Shown here: piece after piece, positions 7,573-14,573 of the stretch | How positions within the stretch are numbered: the stretch's first letter is position 1 | How the letters are laid out: each line of letters starts with the position of its first letter | NCBI GenBank assembly: GCA_027294815.1 | Contig: JAPULP010000384.1 | Location: forward strand, 1 to 23,542 | From: Gemmatimonadota bacterium | GTDB lineage: Bacteria; Gemmatimonadota; Gemmatimonadetes; Gemmatimonadales; GWC2-71-9 | Reading direction: 5' to 3' | Length of the DNA: 23,542 nt | The notes under the pieces: model-generated | The model's database searches: none | What the model was told of the DNA's origin: nothing | The model's input: the letters and a program-made list of their open reading frames with translations, nothing else | Program-made: the position numbers and the translations under genes

Positions 7573-7671
7573 CGCCCCAGGTCCGGAGGGCGCTTGCCCG
7601 TGAACCGCGTCAGGACCGTGAAGGTAGCAGCGCTAAACGATCGCTCGTGTCGCTTCGGGAAACCTGGGGCG
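7573..7671 (+). ncRNA. ffs: Signal recognition particle RNA, small bacterial (4.5S) type
   Basis: This ~99-nt RNA binds Ffh and guides membrane and secreted proteins to the translocon. Its ends form a perfect 10-bp helix, CGCCCCAGGT (7573-7582) with ACCTGGGGCG (7662-7671), continued by CCGGAG (7583-7588) with CTTCGG (7653-7658). The Ffh-binding helix 8 is recognisable: GTGAACC, then GTCAGG (7609-7614), ACC, an apical loop, GGT (7623-7625) and AGCAGC (7626-7631). The ACC/GGT pair replaces UCC/GGA of E. coli, a compensating change. The apical loop reads GTGAA, five bases instead of the usual GNRA-like tetraloop. A short T-run (7675-7678) follows. The location just upstream of dnaX is the same as in several other bacteria, such as Bacillus. 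Confidence 0.94.
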
Positions 7672-7688
7672 CTCTTTTCTATTCTGGC

Positions 7689-9392
7689 ATGACACATACC
7701 GCATTTGCCCGTAAGTACCGACCCGCACGGTTTGCCGATCTGGTCTCCCAAGGCCACGTCGCGACCGGCCTTGCGGGCGCCGTCGCCAAAAACCGCGTGG
7801 CGCACGGCTATTTGCTCACGGGACCACGCGGAACCGGTAAAACGACCGCCGCGCGCATCCTCGCGATGGCCCTCAACTGCGAGCGGCGTCAACCGGACGG
7901 CGGTGAGGGAGAGCCGTGCGGCGAGTGCGATTCCTGTCGGCGGATTTGGTCGGGCGCCGCCAATCTGGACGTAGTGGAAATCGATGCGGCCAGCAACCGG
8001 GGCGTGGACGACGCTCGCCAGTTGCGCGAGCGGGCCATGTACGCCGCCAGCGGTCCCAACCGCTACAAGGTGTACATCGTCGATGAAGCACACATGCTCA
8101 CGCGCGAGGCGTGGAATGCCCTGCTGAAAATTCTCGAGGAACCCCCGCCACGGGTGGTCTTCGTGTTCGCTACCACCGAACCGCAAAAGATCGCCAACAT
8201 GACAAGCGCGGTGTTGAGTCGGCTGCAGCGGTTCGACTTTCGGCACATCGGGCCCGAAGCCATCCGCGGACGGCTCAGGGAAGTGGCCCAGGCGGAGGGC
8301 ATCTCGGTAGACGACGATGCGTTGGCGCTGATCGCCCGGGTGGCCAAGGGTGCCATGCGAGACGCATTGTCTGTTTTCGACCAGGTGGTCGTGTTCGGCG
8401 ATGGGGAAGTGACGGCCGCCGGAGTGCGGGAGGCGCTCGGCCTCATCGACGACGAGATGCTCGCCGAGTTGCTGCGGATCGTCGCCCAACGGAAATCCGC
8501 CGAGGTCTTTCCTCTCGTAGCACGCTTGGTGGAGATGGGCGCCGATCTCAGCGAGTTCGTGAACGGGTTGGGTGAGCTGCTGCGGGCCATACTCATCCGG
8601 TTGGCCGGCGGCGAGCCCGAGGGCCTCACCGAAGGACTCCGAGACGCCGTCGATCAGGCCGCTGGAGAGTTCTCCGACGGCGATCTGCTGCGGATGCTGC
8701 GGTTGCTGCAGGAGGCTGAAACTTCGATCCGCCGCAGCCCCAACGCGCGTTTATACGTCGAGACCCTGCTGCTCCAATGGGCCCTGCTCGACCGGACGGT
8801 GGAAATCGAAGACGTGCTCAAGGCCCTCAAGGGCCAGGCGCCGGTCGGACCCGCCGGACGAAACCCACCGCCGCAGCCACGCTCGACGCCGCGGTCCACG
8901 CCGCCGCCGCCCGGCCGTCGGGTTTCGCCTCGCGAGGCCGAGGCGCCGTCCGCTCCACCCGCGCGCCAGACCGAAGCCCCACCCGCTGCGGTCCCACCTC
9001 CCGGGGGTCCGACACTGGAGTGGCTGGGCTCCCAATGGGAGTCGTTTCTCGAACGGGTCGGCAAGAGGAACCCCTTGGTGAAGGAAATGCTTTCCCATGC
9101 CCGGCCCACGGCTCTGGCGGACGGGGAGGTGCGGCTCGAGGTCGAGGGGGATATGCCCCTCGAGGGGCTGAACCGGAACAAGAAGGTGGTGCAGGACGCG
9201 ATCAGCGCCCTCGTGGGAGCGCCATCTCGAGTTACGCTTGTCTCATCCACCGCGGACCGTCCGGCGCCGGCTCAGGAGCCCAAACGCCAGACCCCAGCAG
9301 GCGACAGAGAGGCACGAATGCAGGCCTACCGGGCCCAAGATCCGACCCTCGACGCGGTGGCGGAGGCGTTGGATCTGGAGCTCATGGAGTAG
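7689..9392 (+). CDS. dnaX: DNA polymerase III subunits gamma and tau
   Basis: DnaX is the ATPase of the clamp loader, which opens the sliding clamp and, as tau, links polymerase cores to the helicase. The 567-residue product shows Walker A GPRGTGKT (residues 45-52), zinc cysteines 64, 77, 80 and 83, Walker B VDEAHML (131-137) and sensor-1 TSAVLSRLQRF (172-182). A proline-rich linker at about 390-445 is followed by a C-terminal tau-like domain. ATG 7689 was chosen because it gives the family N-terminus FARKYRPARF. Longer in-frame starts would run backwards through the SRP RNA. No good Shine-Dalgarno sequence precedes it. I found no A-run resembling the E. coli or Thermus frameshift or slippage sites, so production of a short gamma form is not evident. 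Confidence 0.96.
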   Translation: MTHTAFARKYRPARFADLVSQGHVATGLAGAVAKNRVAHGYLLTGPRGTGKTTAARILAMALNCERRQPDGGEGEPCGECDSCRRIWSGAANLDVVEIDAASNRGVDDARQLRERAMYAASGPNRYKVYIVDEAHMLTREAWNALLKILEEPPPRVVFVFATTEPQKIANMTSAVLSRLQRFDFRHIGPEAIRGRLREVAQAEGISVDDDALALIARVAKGAMRDALSVFDQVVVFGDGEVTAAGVREALGLIDDEMLAELLRIVAQRKSAEVFPLVARLVEMGADLSEFVNGLGELLRAILIRLAGGEPEGLTEGLRDAVDQAAGEFSDGDLLRMLRLLQEAETSIRRSPNARLYVETLLLQWALLDRTVEIEDVLKALKGQAPVGPAGRNPPPQPRSTPRSTPPPPGRRVSPREAEAPSAPPARQTEAPPAAVPPPGGPTLEWLGSQWESFLERVGKRNPLVKEMLSHARPTALADGEVRLEVEGDMPLEGLNRNKKVVQDAISALVGAPSRVTLVSSTADRPAPAQEPKRQTPAGDREARMQAYRAQDPTLDAVAEALDLELME

Positions 9393-9424
9393 CTTGCGGC
9401 GTATTTGCGGGCGGAGTAGCTTGC
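9386..9424 (+). repeat. 12-base direct repeat GGAGTAGCTTGC at the dnaX stop
   Basis: GGAGTAGCTTGC occurs at 9386-9397, covering the dnaX stop codon, and again at 9413-9424, 27 bases later. It looks like a small local duplication in the dnaX-ybaB spacer. No hairpin or control function could be assigned. Confidence 0.7.
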
Positions 9425-9456
9425 AAATCCGGTAACTCTAACACCAGCACGGATAT

Positions 9457-9774
9457 ATGTCCGATTTTTCGCAACTTTTGCAGCTTGGTCAGCAGATGCA
9501 GGGGAGGATTACGCAGATGCAGACCGAACTCACGCAGCGCACGGTCACCGGCACCTCCGGCGGCGGCATGGTCACCGTCACCGCCGACGGCAAGGGCCAG
9601 GTTCGCAGTGTGAAAATCGACAAGAGCATCGTCGAAGACGGCGATGTAGAAATGATTGAGGACCTTGTGACGGCGGCGGTGTCAGACGCTCAGCGCCGGG
9701 CCGAGGAGATGTATCGGGACGAGCTGCGCAAGGTCACGGGGGGGCTCCAGCTCCCGTTCCAGCTACCGCTCTAA
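9457..9774 (+). CDS. YbaB/EbfC family nucleoid-associated protein
   Basis: Members of this family are small dimeric DNA-binding proteins of the nucleoid. The 105-residue product has the typical helical N-terminus with LGQQMQGRITQMQTEL (residues 11-26), the turn-rich middle GGGMVTVTADGKGQVRSVKID and the C-terminal EDLVTAAVSDAQRRAEEM helix. It lies between dnaX and recR, the conserved dnaX-ybaB-recR order found widely in bacteria, which suggests a role around replication or recombination. The stop is five bases before the recR start. The ATG at 9457 is preceded only by a weak ACGGA, so the initiation rate may depend on coupling from dnaX. Confidence 0.94.
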   Translation: MSDFSQLLQLGQQMQGRITQMQTELTQRTVTGTSGGGMVTVTADGKGQVRSVKIDKSIVEDGDVEMIEDLVTAAVSDAQRRAEEMYRDELRKVTGGLQLPFQLPL

Positions 9775-9778
9775 CCCC

Positions 9779-10372
9779 GTGTCTGCCATTGAGCAGCTGA
9801 CGGCGGAGTTGGCGAAGCTCCCTGGCATTGGCCGGAAAACCGCGACCCGCCTAACATTCCACCTGTTGAAACAGCCACGTGGCACAGTGGAATCGCTCGC
9901 TCGAGCAATCCAGACGCTGGCGGAGCGCATCGCGCCGTGCTCGACATGTGGAAACTACAGTGAGACGGACCCCTGCTCGATCTGTGAGGACAGTCGGCGC
10001 GACAGGGCGATACTGTGCGTGGTTGAGGAAGCATCGGATCTCGAGGCGATCGAACGCTCGGGAGAATTTCGCGGTCTGTATCACGTATTGGGTGGACATC
10101 TCTCACCGCTCGACGGTGTCGGACCGGACGATTTGCGGATCGACGACCTGTTCCGGCGTGTGGAAAACGGTTCGGGAGTCCGTGAAGTCATCCTGGCAAC
10201 CAACCCGTCGATGGAAGGTGAGGTAACCGCGACCTACATCCGAGGTGTCCTTGCCCCCGTGGGTTTGCAGGTCACCCGAATCGCATTAGGGTTGCCGGTA
10301 GGTGGTGACCTCGAGTACGCTGACCGACAGACGATCGCCCAGGCGCTGGCCGCCCGGCGGGAAATGCAGTAA
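9779..10372 (+). CDS. recR: Recombination mediator protein RecR
   Basis: RecR forms a ring and with RecO/RecF helps load RecA on gapped DNA. The 197-residue product has the helix-hairpin-helix LAKLPGIGRKTATRL (residues 11-25), a C4 zinc site with Cys54, Cys57, Cys66 and Cys69, and a Toprim domain with CVVEEASDLEAIE (80-92) and HVLGGHLSPLDGVGP (102-116). The length is normal for the family. It starts with GTG at 9779 and ends directly against the next ATG, with no bases between, so recR is tightly coupled to its neighbour. Confidence 0.97.
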   Translation: MSAIEQLTAELAKLPGIGRKTATRLTFHLLKQPRGTVESLARAIQTLAERIAPCSTCGNYSETDPCSICEDSRRDRAILCVVEEASDLEAIERSGEFRGLYHVLGGHLSPLDGVGPDDLRIDDLFRRVENGSGVREVILATNPSMEGEVTATYIRGVLAPVGLQVTRIALGLPVGGDLEYADRQTIAQALAARREMQ

Positions 10373-10645
10373 ATGATGGGTGCGAAGCTCAAAGCGGTGC
10401 TTTTGACGTTCGGCTTGGGGGCGGTGCTTGGCTCGGTGCTCGCACAGCAGTCCATGGGCCGCCACCGCCAAGACCTGTTCAGCGGCAGGCCCTTGCGTCG
10501 GCTGTCTGCCTTGAGCTACCTCAGCGGTCATCCGAGTGTCGAGACGGTGCGGTTACTGTACGATTACTTGGCGTGGGAGGAACATCCGCTACTGCGGAGG
10601 AGAGCCGACGGCATCGCTCGACGCATGGAGGCAAAACTTGGGTAA
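10373..10645 (+). CDS. Small hypothetical protein with one N-terminal membrane helix
   Basis: I do not recognise this 90-residue product. It begins immediately after the recR stop with two adjacent ATG codons (10373, 10376). Residues about 5-24 (LKAVLLTFGLGAVLGSVLAQ) form a hydrophobic helix that could be a membrane anchor or an uncleaved signal. The rest is helical and basic: RRLSALSYLSGHPSVETVRL then LLRRRADGIARRMEAKL. The pattern recalls a single pair of HEAT-like helices, though this is only an impression. It sits between recR and mglB, and its stop is 12 bases before mglB, so it may be made together with the polarity proteins. Coding is supported by frame, spacing and absence of a better ORF. 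Confidence 0.7.
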   Translation: MMGAKLKAVLLTFGLGAVLGSVLAQQSMGRHRQDLFSGRPLRRLSALSYLSGHPSVETVRLLYDYLAWEEHPLLRRRADGIARRMEAKLG

Positions 10646-10657
10646 AGTGGGTTATCG

Positions 10658-11149
10658 GTGACCGGTGCAGGGACCTGGTCGCTTGGCGAATCGGACTACA
10701 ACCGGATTTCCGAGCATCTGACCGAGTTGCTCCGCGAGTCGGACGCGCGGAGTGCGATGGTCGTAGACCGCACGGGCCAGTTGTTGGCCAATGCCGGCGA
10801 GGCGCTCTCGTTCGACGCCACGGTGTTTGCGTCGCTGACGGCCGCTGACTTCAGCGCCAACGATCAGCTGGCGAAAATGATCGGTGAGCCCGAGTTCGCT
10901 TCCCTGTTCCATCAGGGGAAGAAGGAGTCGATGTACCTTGCCGATGTGGGACGCCGGCTCATTCTCGTGGTCCTGTTCGACCAGCGTACCACTGTCGGGC
11001 TGGTTCGACTTCGCGTCAAGCAGACGGTGGAAGACTTGTCGAAACTCGTCGTAGAAATGTTCAATCGGCCGCCTACTGACAAAGACGCGGCCAAAGGAGG
11101 ATTGTTGGAGGGTGCGGATGACGAAATTGACAAACTGTTTGGCGACTAG
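10658..11149 (+). CDS. mglB: Roadblock/LC7 protein MglB, GTPase-activating partner of MglA
   Basis: MglB is a roadblock-fold dimer that stimulates GTP hydrolysis by MglA and fixes cell polarity in Myxococcus. The 163-residue product aligns along nearly its full length with that protein: AMVVDRTGQLLANAGE (residues 33-48), ASLTAADFSANDQLAKMIGE, LILVVLFDQRTTVGLVRLRVK (about 101-121), and the acidic end DDEIDKLFGD matching DDDIDNLFSE. This resemblance and the adjacent mglA make the call firm. It starts with GTG at 10658 and is separated from mglA by 15 bases that include the ribosome site GGGAGAG. Polarity of motility, secretion or surface organelles are all possible targets here. Confidence 0.95.
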   Translation: MTGAGTWSLGESDYNRISEHLTELLRESDARSAMVVDRTGQLLANAGEALSFDATVFASLTAADFSANDQLAKMIGEPEFASLFHQGKKESMYLADVGRRLILVVLFDQRTTVGLVRLRVKQTVEDLSKLVVEMFNRPPTDKDAAKGGLLEGADDEIDKLFGD

Positions 11150-11164
11150 CCGGGAGAGCCGATC

Positions 11165-11839
11165 ATGTCTATGATCAATTATGCGTCCCGGGAGATCAAC
11201 TGCAAGCTCGTCTATTATGGTCCGGGCCTTGGTGGCAAGACCACGAACCTCGAACACGTGTATGGCAAGGTGTCGCCGGACAAGCGTGGCAAGATGGTCT
11301 CGCTCGCCACGGAATCCGAACGCACGCTCTTCTTCGATTTTCTACCGGTGGATTTGGGAACCATTCGTGGGTTCAAGACGCGGTTTCATCTCTATACCGT
11401 TCCCGGCCAGGTGTACTACAACGCGTCTCGCAAATTGATCCTCAAGGGGGTCGACGGCGTCGTTTTCGTCGCGGACAGTCAGATGGATCGCATGGAGGCC
11501 AACGTGGAATCCATGCAGAATCTCTACGACAACATGGCGGAATACGGATACGATGTTACCAAAATCCCGTTCCTGATACAGTACAACAAGCGCGACCTCC
11601 CCAACGCCGCATCGATCCCCGAGCTGCAACAACAGCTCAACCCCGGTTGGGAAGTGACGGAGGCCCGCAAGCAGCGGAACGCGCCGGATCCCAACAACGA
11701 AGGGGAATGGCTCGTTACGCAGATCGATGGTACCTGGGTGGAGCGTGCACCATTCGTCGAGTCGATTGCGGTCAACGGCGACGGAGTGTTCGAGACCCTG
11801 CGCCACGTCGCCAAACTCGTCCTCAAGACCCTGAGTTGA
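11165..11839 (+). CDS. mglA: Ras-like polarity GTPase MglA, with an internal insertion
   Basis: MglA is a small GTPase that marks a cell pole in its GTP state and recruits motility machinery. The 224-residue product keeps the P-loop GPGLGGKTT (residues 19-27), the switch region around SERTLFFDFLPVDLG (51-65), the family-typical TVPGQ (78-82, with Thr where Ras has Asp) and the guanine motif NKRD (141-144). Myxococcus MglA is about 195 residues. Here the segment between LPNAAS and NGDGVFETL (about 158-198) is longer by roughly 30 residues. It has a polar, proline- and asparagine-rich part, then QIDGTWVERAPF. The insertion precedes the last helix and the region that helps hold the base. mglB is directly upstream and pgsA follows after 13 bases. 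Confidence 0.95.
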   Translation: MSMINYASREINCKLVYYGPGLGGKTTNLEHVYGKVSPDKRGKMVSLATESERTLFFDFLPVDLGTIRGFKTRFHLYTVPGQVYYNASRKLILKGVDGVVFVADSQMDRMEANVESMQNLYDNMAEYGYDVTKIPFLIQYNKRDLPNAASIPELQQQLNPGWEVTEARKQRNAPDPNNEGEWLVTQIDGTWVERAPFVESIAVNGDGVFETLRHVAKLVLKTLS

Positions 11840-11852
11840 TTATTATTCAGGC

Positions 11853-12515
11853 ATGATCTGGACCCTTCCGAACATTCTTACGGTATCCCGGATCGCGCTC
11901 ACGCCGGTTATCGCGTTGCTGCCGTTCATAGATGGTTACCTTCCCAAGCTGATCGCTTTCATCGTGTTCATGATCGCTGCCATCAGTGACATTTTTGATG
12001 GCTGGCTGGCGCGCGAACGTGACGAGGTGACTGATCTCGGCAAGTTGCTCGATCCATTGGCGGACAAACTGCTGCTGTTCGCTTGCTTGATTCCGATCTA
12101 TTGGGTCACCAGGTATCCCATGAGTCAGTATGAGATCCCCTGGTGGGGCAACCTGCCGCTCATCGTCGCATTGTTGCTCGTCGGGCGCGAAATCGCCATG
12201 ATCATGTTCCGGCTTGTCGCCAAGCGTCGCGGTATAGTGATCGCAGCGGACTACACGGGAAAGATCAAAACGATCGTTCAAGATGTTTTTCTCGGTGCGA
12301 CGATCGGTTGGTTTGCATGGCGTGACATGCGGATCGAGTTCGGATGGGAAACGGGATGGTTGGCCGCCTTCTGGGATCGATTCCACGGTGCCGTCATCGC
12401 GGTCACGCTAGGTGGCGCGGTGCTCCTGACAGTTATCTCCCTCCTTTCCTACATGTATAGGTATCGCAGCCTGTTTCGCGGTACCTATTCGGCACACCTG
12501 GGCGATGGAACTTGA
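11853..12515 (+). CDS. pgsA: CDP-diacylglycerol-glycerol-3-phosphate 3-phosphatidyltransferase
   Basis: PgsA makes phosphatidylglycerol phosphate, the committed step to phosphatidylglycerol and cardiolipin, in the inner membrane. The 220-residue product carries the CDP-alcohol phosphotransferase motif D-G-x2-A-R-x8-G-x3-D-x3-D exactly: Asp46, Asp49, Gly50, Ala53, Arg54, Gly63, Asp67 and Asp71. Hydrophobic segments lie around residues 10-25, 32-46, 72-87, 104-115 and 170-195, consistent with the multi-helix fold. The N-terminus WTLPNILTVSRI is typical of PgsA. The family also contains phosphatidylserine and cardiolipin synthases, so the exact acceptor is inferred. The last 11 bases overlap the cinA start, which indicates coupling. 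Confidence 0.92.
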   Translation: MIWTLPNILTVSRIALTPVIALLPFIDGYLPKLIAFIVFMIAAISDIFDGWLARERDEVTDLGKLLDPLADKLLLFACLIPIYWVTRYPMSQYEIPWWGNLPLIVALLLVGREIAMIMFRLVAKRRGIVIAADYTGKIKTIVQDVFLGATIGWFAWRDMRIEFGWETGWLAAFWDRFHGAVIAVTLGGAVLLTVISLLSYMYRYRSLFRGTYSAHLGDGT

Positions 12516-13749
12516 ACTCGTCACGATAGGCAACGAGCTACTCCTCGGTTTCACTCTCGACACCAATGCCGTGGAATTTGCAACCGCGCTGACCGAGGCG
12601 GGTGTGCGTCTTGCGCGCACGACGACCGTCGCTGATGATGGCCCCGCCATTCGTGATGCGGTGGTGGACGGGTTGAAACGCACCGGCTTCGTCGTAACAA
12701 CGGGGGGCCTCGGACCTACGCGCGACGACATCACCAAGAAAGTGGTTGCCGATATCTTCGATGCTCCGCTCGAACTCGACGTCGAATATCTCGAAAAGTT
12801 GCGCGAGCGATTCGCACGTCTGGGCCGCGGACCGATGCCGGAGACGAATCGCACGCAGGCCGAAGTGCCGCGCGGGGCCGTCAAACTGAAAAACCGATGG
12901 GGCACGGCCCCTGGTCTATGGCTCGAAGGAGCGCCGGGAGTCGTCGTGATGTTGCCGGGCGTTCCACGGGAAATGAATGGGTTGCTGCGCGAAGAGCTGG
13001 TCCCACGCCTCAAGAAACGGATGGACGGCGGTGACGCGCTGGTGATCCGTTCGAAGATGCTTCGCACGACCGGTGTGTCGGAATCGGCGCTTGCTGACGT
13101 GCTGCATGGAGTCGACGAGCAACTGGCCCCGGTGACGTTGGCGTATCTCCCCAATCCACATGGGGCCGATCTCCGGCTCACCGCGTGGAACGTGCCGGCG
13201 TCGGAGGCCGAGGCCATGCTCGAACGTTCCGCCGGCGTGATACAACCACTCCTGGGCTCGTGGTTTTATGCCGAAGGTGACACCGATCTCGCCGAGGTGG
13301 TTCTCAACGGCCTGCAACAAGCGGGGCACAAGCTCGCGGTCGCGGAATCGTGTACCGGCGGCTTAGTGGGCCAACGGCTCACCGCGATCGCCGGCGCGTC
13401 GGCGGTGTTCGTTGGCGGCGTCGTGGCATACGACGACTCCGTGAAGGAATCGATTCTGGGTGTCCCACACGACCTGCTGGAAGCCGTAGGGGCGGTGAGC
13501 GAGGAGGTGGCCGAAGCCATGGTGGATGGGGTTGCCGCCCGATTCGGAGTGGATGCGGCGGTGGCGGTGACGGGAGTGGCCGGCCCGTCCGGTGGCACCC
13601 CGGAGAAACCGGTGGGAATGGTCTGCCTTGCGGCCAGAGTTGGGCAGGCGCGCAAGGTCACCACGGTGCACATTCCCGGTGACCGGGACGGGGTCAGACA
13701 GCGATCTGCCCAAGCCGCTCTGAACCTGGTTCGACGCCTCATTCCCTGA
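12505..13749 (+). CDS. cinA: CinA family protein with nicotinamide-nucleotide amidohydrolase domain
   Basis: Full-length CinA joins an N-terminal molybdopterin-binding-like domain with ADP-ribose pyrophosphatase activity to a C-terminal PncC domain that deamidates NMN. It thus recycles pyridine nucleotides in the cytosol. The 414-residue product shows VTIGNELLLGFTLDTNA (residues 6-22), TTGGLGPTRDDIT (65-77) and PGVPREM in the first domain, then AVAESCTGGLVGQRLT, VFVGGVVAYDDSVK and AVTGVAGPSGGTPEKPVG in the second. Both domains look complete. The start lies 11 bases inside pgsA. The nicotinamide released by the Sir2 enzyme at 1533 enters related chemistry, but the distance gives no evidence of a shared operon. 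Confidence 0.95.
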   Translation: MELELVTIGNELLLGFTLDTNAVEFATALTEAGVRLARTTTVADDGPAIRDAVVDGLKRTGFVVTTGGLGPTRDDITKKVVADIFDAPLELDVEYLEKLRERFARLGRGPMPETNRTQAEVPRGAVKLKNRWGTAPGLWLEGAPGVVVMLPGVPREMNGLLREELVPRLKKRMDGGDALVIRSKMLRTTGVSESALADVLHGVDEQLAPVTLAYLPNPHGADLRLTAWNVPASEAEAMLERSAGVIQPLLGSWFYAEGDTDLAEVVLNGLQQAGHKLAVAESCTGGLVGQRLTAIAGASAVFVGGVVAYDDSVKESILGVPHDLLEAVGAVSEEVAEAMVDGVAARFGVDAAVAVTGVAGPSGGTPEKPVGMVCLAARVGQARKVTTVHIPGDRDGVRQRSAQAALNLVRRLIP

Positions 13750-13883
13750 GTTCGGGCCGTGCGATACGTACCGGCAGACACCAAGCTGCCATTTTGGCGG
13801 TAACGCTGGTACGGACCTTGCTCTCCCGCTATAGTACGTCCGTCTCGACACCCTAACAAACGAACGGTGCCCATGGTGGCAGG
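13750..13883 (+). promoter_or_regulatory. Leader of grpE-dnaJ with a possible -10 box
   Basis: This 134-base gap is the largest break in the recR-to-dnaJ run and probably holds the chaperone promoter. TATAGT at 13830-13835 is a good -10 box, but the -35 position (TGGTAC, 13807-13812) is poor. I looked for a CIRCE inverted repeat (TTAGCACTC...GAGTGCTAA) and saw none, so HrcA control is not supported by the sequence. Confidence 0.3.
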
Positions 13884-14573
13884 ATGAATCCACGGAGGAA
13901 GCGTTCCGGTCAGAAGAAGGCCCGAGGTGAGGCAGAAGCGGTCTCGCCTACGAGTGAGACACCCGACCGGCCGGCGGTGGAGGGCAGTGCAGAGGGGGAG
14001 GGGAAGGGTACGGCAGAGCCAGCCGCGGAGCACGCGTCCGGGACCGCCGATACCGAAGCCGCCGCCGACGCGGCTGCTCCGGAGACGGCGGACCAGGCCG
14101 TCGAGCGACTCCAGGGTGAGTTGACCGAATTGCAAGATCTGCACCTGCGCACCGCGGCGGAATACGAGAATTTCCGCAAGCGGACGGCGAAGGAACGGAC
14201 CGAGACGTGGAAGCGTGCGCAGGCGGACGTCGTGTCGAGCATCCTGGATGCTCTCGATGACTTCCAGCGCGTTTTGGACCTGGACCGGTCCACGACCAGC
14301 GCAGACGATGTCATCGCGGGTGTCGAGTTGGTCGAGCGCAAGCTCCTCCGAGAATTGGAGGCTGCCGGATTGGAACGGGTGGGTCAGGAGGGCGAGCCGT
14401 TCGATCCCAATTTTCATGAAGCGGTCAGCGCCCTTCCCGCCGAGGCGGAAGAGCAAGACCACACCGTCGGTGCCATTCTACAATCGGGTTATAAGTTTGC
14501 CGGTGCGCTGATTCGTCCGGCTCGAGTGCAGGTATTTACGTGGCAAGGTGACGGGAGCCAGGGATCCAGTTAA
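13884..14573 (+). CDS. grpE: Nucleotide exchange factor GrpE
   Basis: GrpE releases ADP from DnaK and works as a cytosolic dimer. The 229-residue product has a long low-complexity head (about residues 1-70), lysine-rich first and then acidic and alanine-rich. A coiled-coil helix with ELQDLHLRTAAEYENFRKRT follows, and then the four-helix and beta domain containing FDPNFHEAVSALPA and GAILQSGYKFAGALIRPARV, the GrpE signature. The head is longer than in E. coli GrpE (197 residues in total) and is probably disordered. The ATG at 13884 follows GGCAGG. The stop overlaps the dnaJ start by one base (TAATG). There is no dnaK or hrcA beside it, unlike the common hrcA-grpE-dnaK-dnaJ order. Confidence 0.96.
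   Translation: MNPRRKRSGQKKARGEAEAVSPTSETPDRPAVEGSAEGEGKGTAEPAAEHASGTADTEAAADAAAPETADQAVERLQGELTELQDLHLRTAAEYENFRKRTAKERTETWKRAQADVVSSILDALDDFQRVLDLDRSTTSADDVIAGVELVERKLLRELEAAGLERVGQEGEPFDPNFHEAVSALPAEAEEQDHTVGAILQSGYKFAGALIRPARVQVFTWQGDGSQGSS

Noticed and set aside
7518..7688. Longer dnaX start
   Set aside because: The extension runs through the SRP RNA and encodes no DnaX-like residues; the ATG at 7689 gives the family N-terminus.
7311..8489. Long minus-strand open frame opposite trkA and dnaX (392 codons)
   Set aside because: Its product is histidine- and glycine-rich without any recognisable domain and lies opposite two firm genes and the SRP RNA; a high-GC antisense shadow.
8800..9000. 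Frameshift or slippage site in dnaX for a gamma form
   Set aside because: No A-run or other slippery heptamer with a downstream hairpin is visible in the linker region.
13750..13883. CIRCE/HrcA operator before grpE
   Set aside because: Neither half of the TTAGCACTC-N9-GAGTGCTAA element is present.
13266..14462. Long minus-strand open frame opposite cinA and grpE (398 codons)
   Set aside because: No domain can be seen, and it spans two convincing genes plus their promoter gap.
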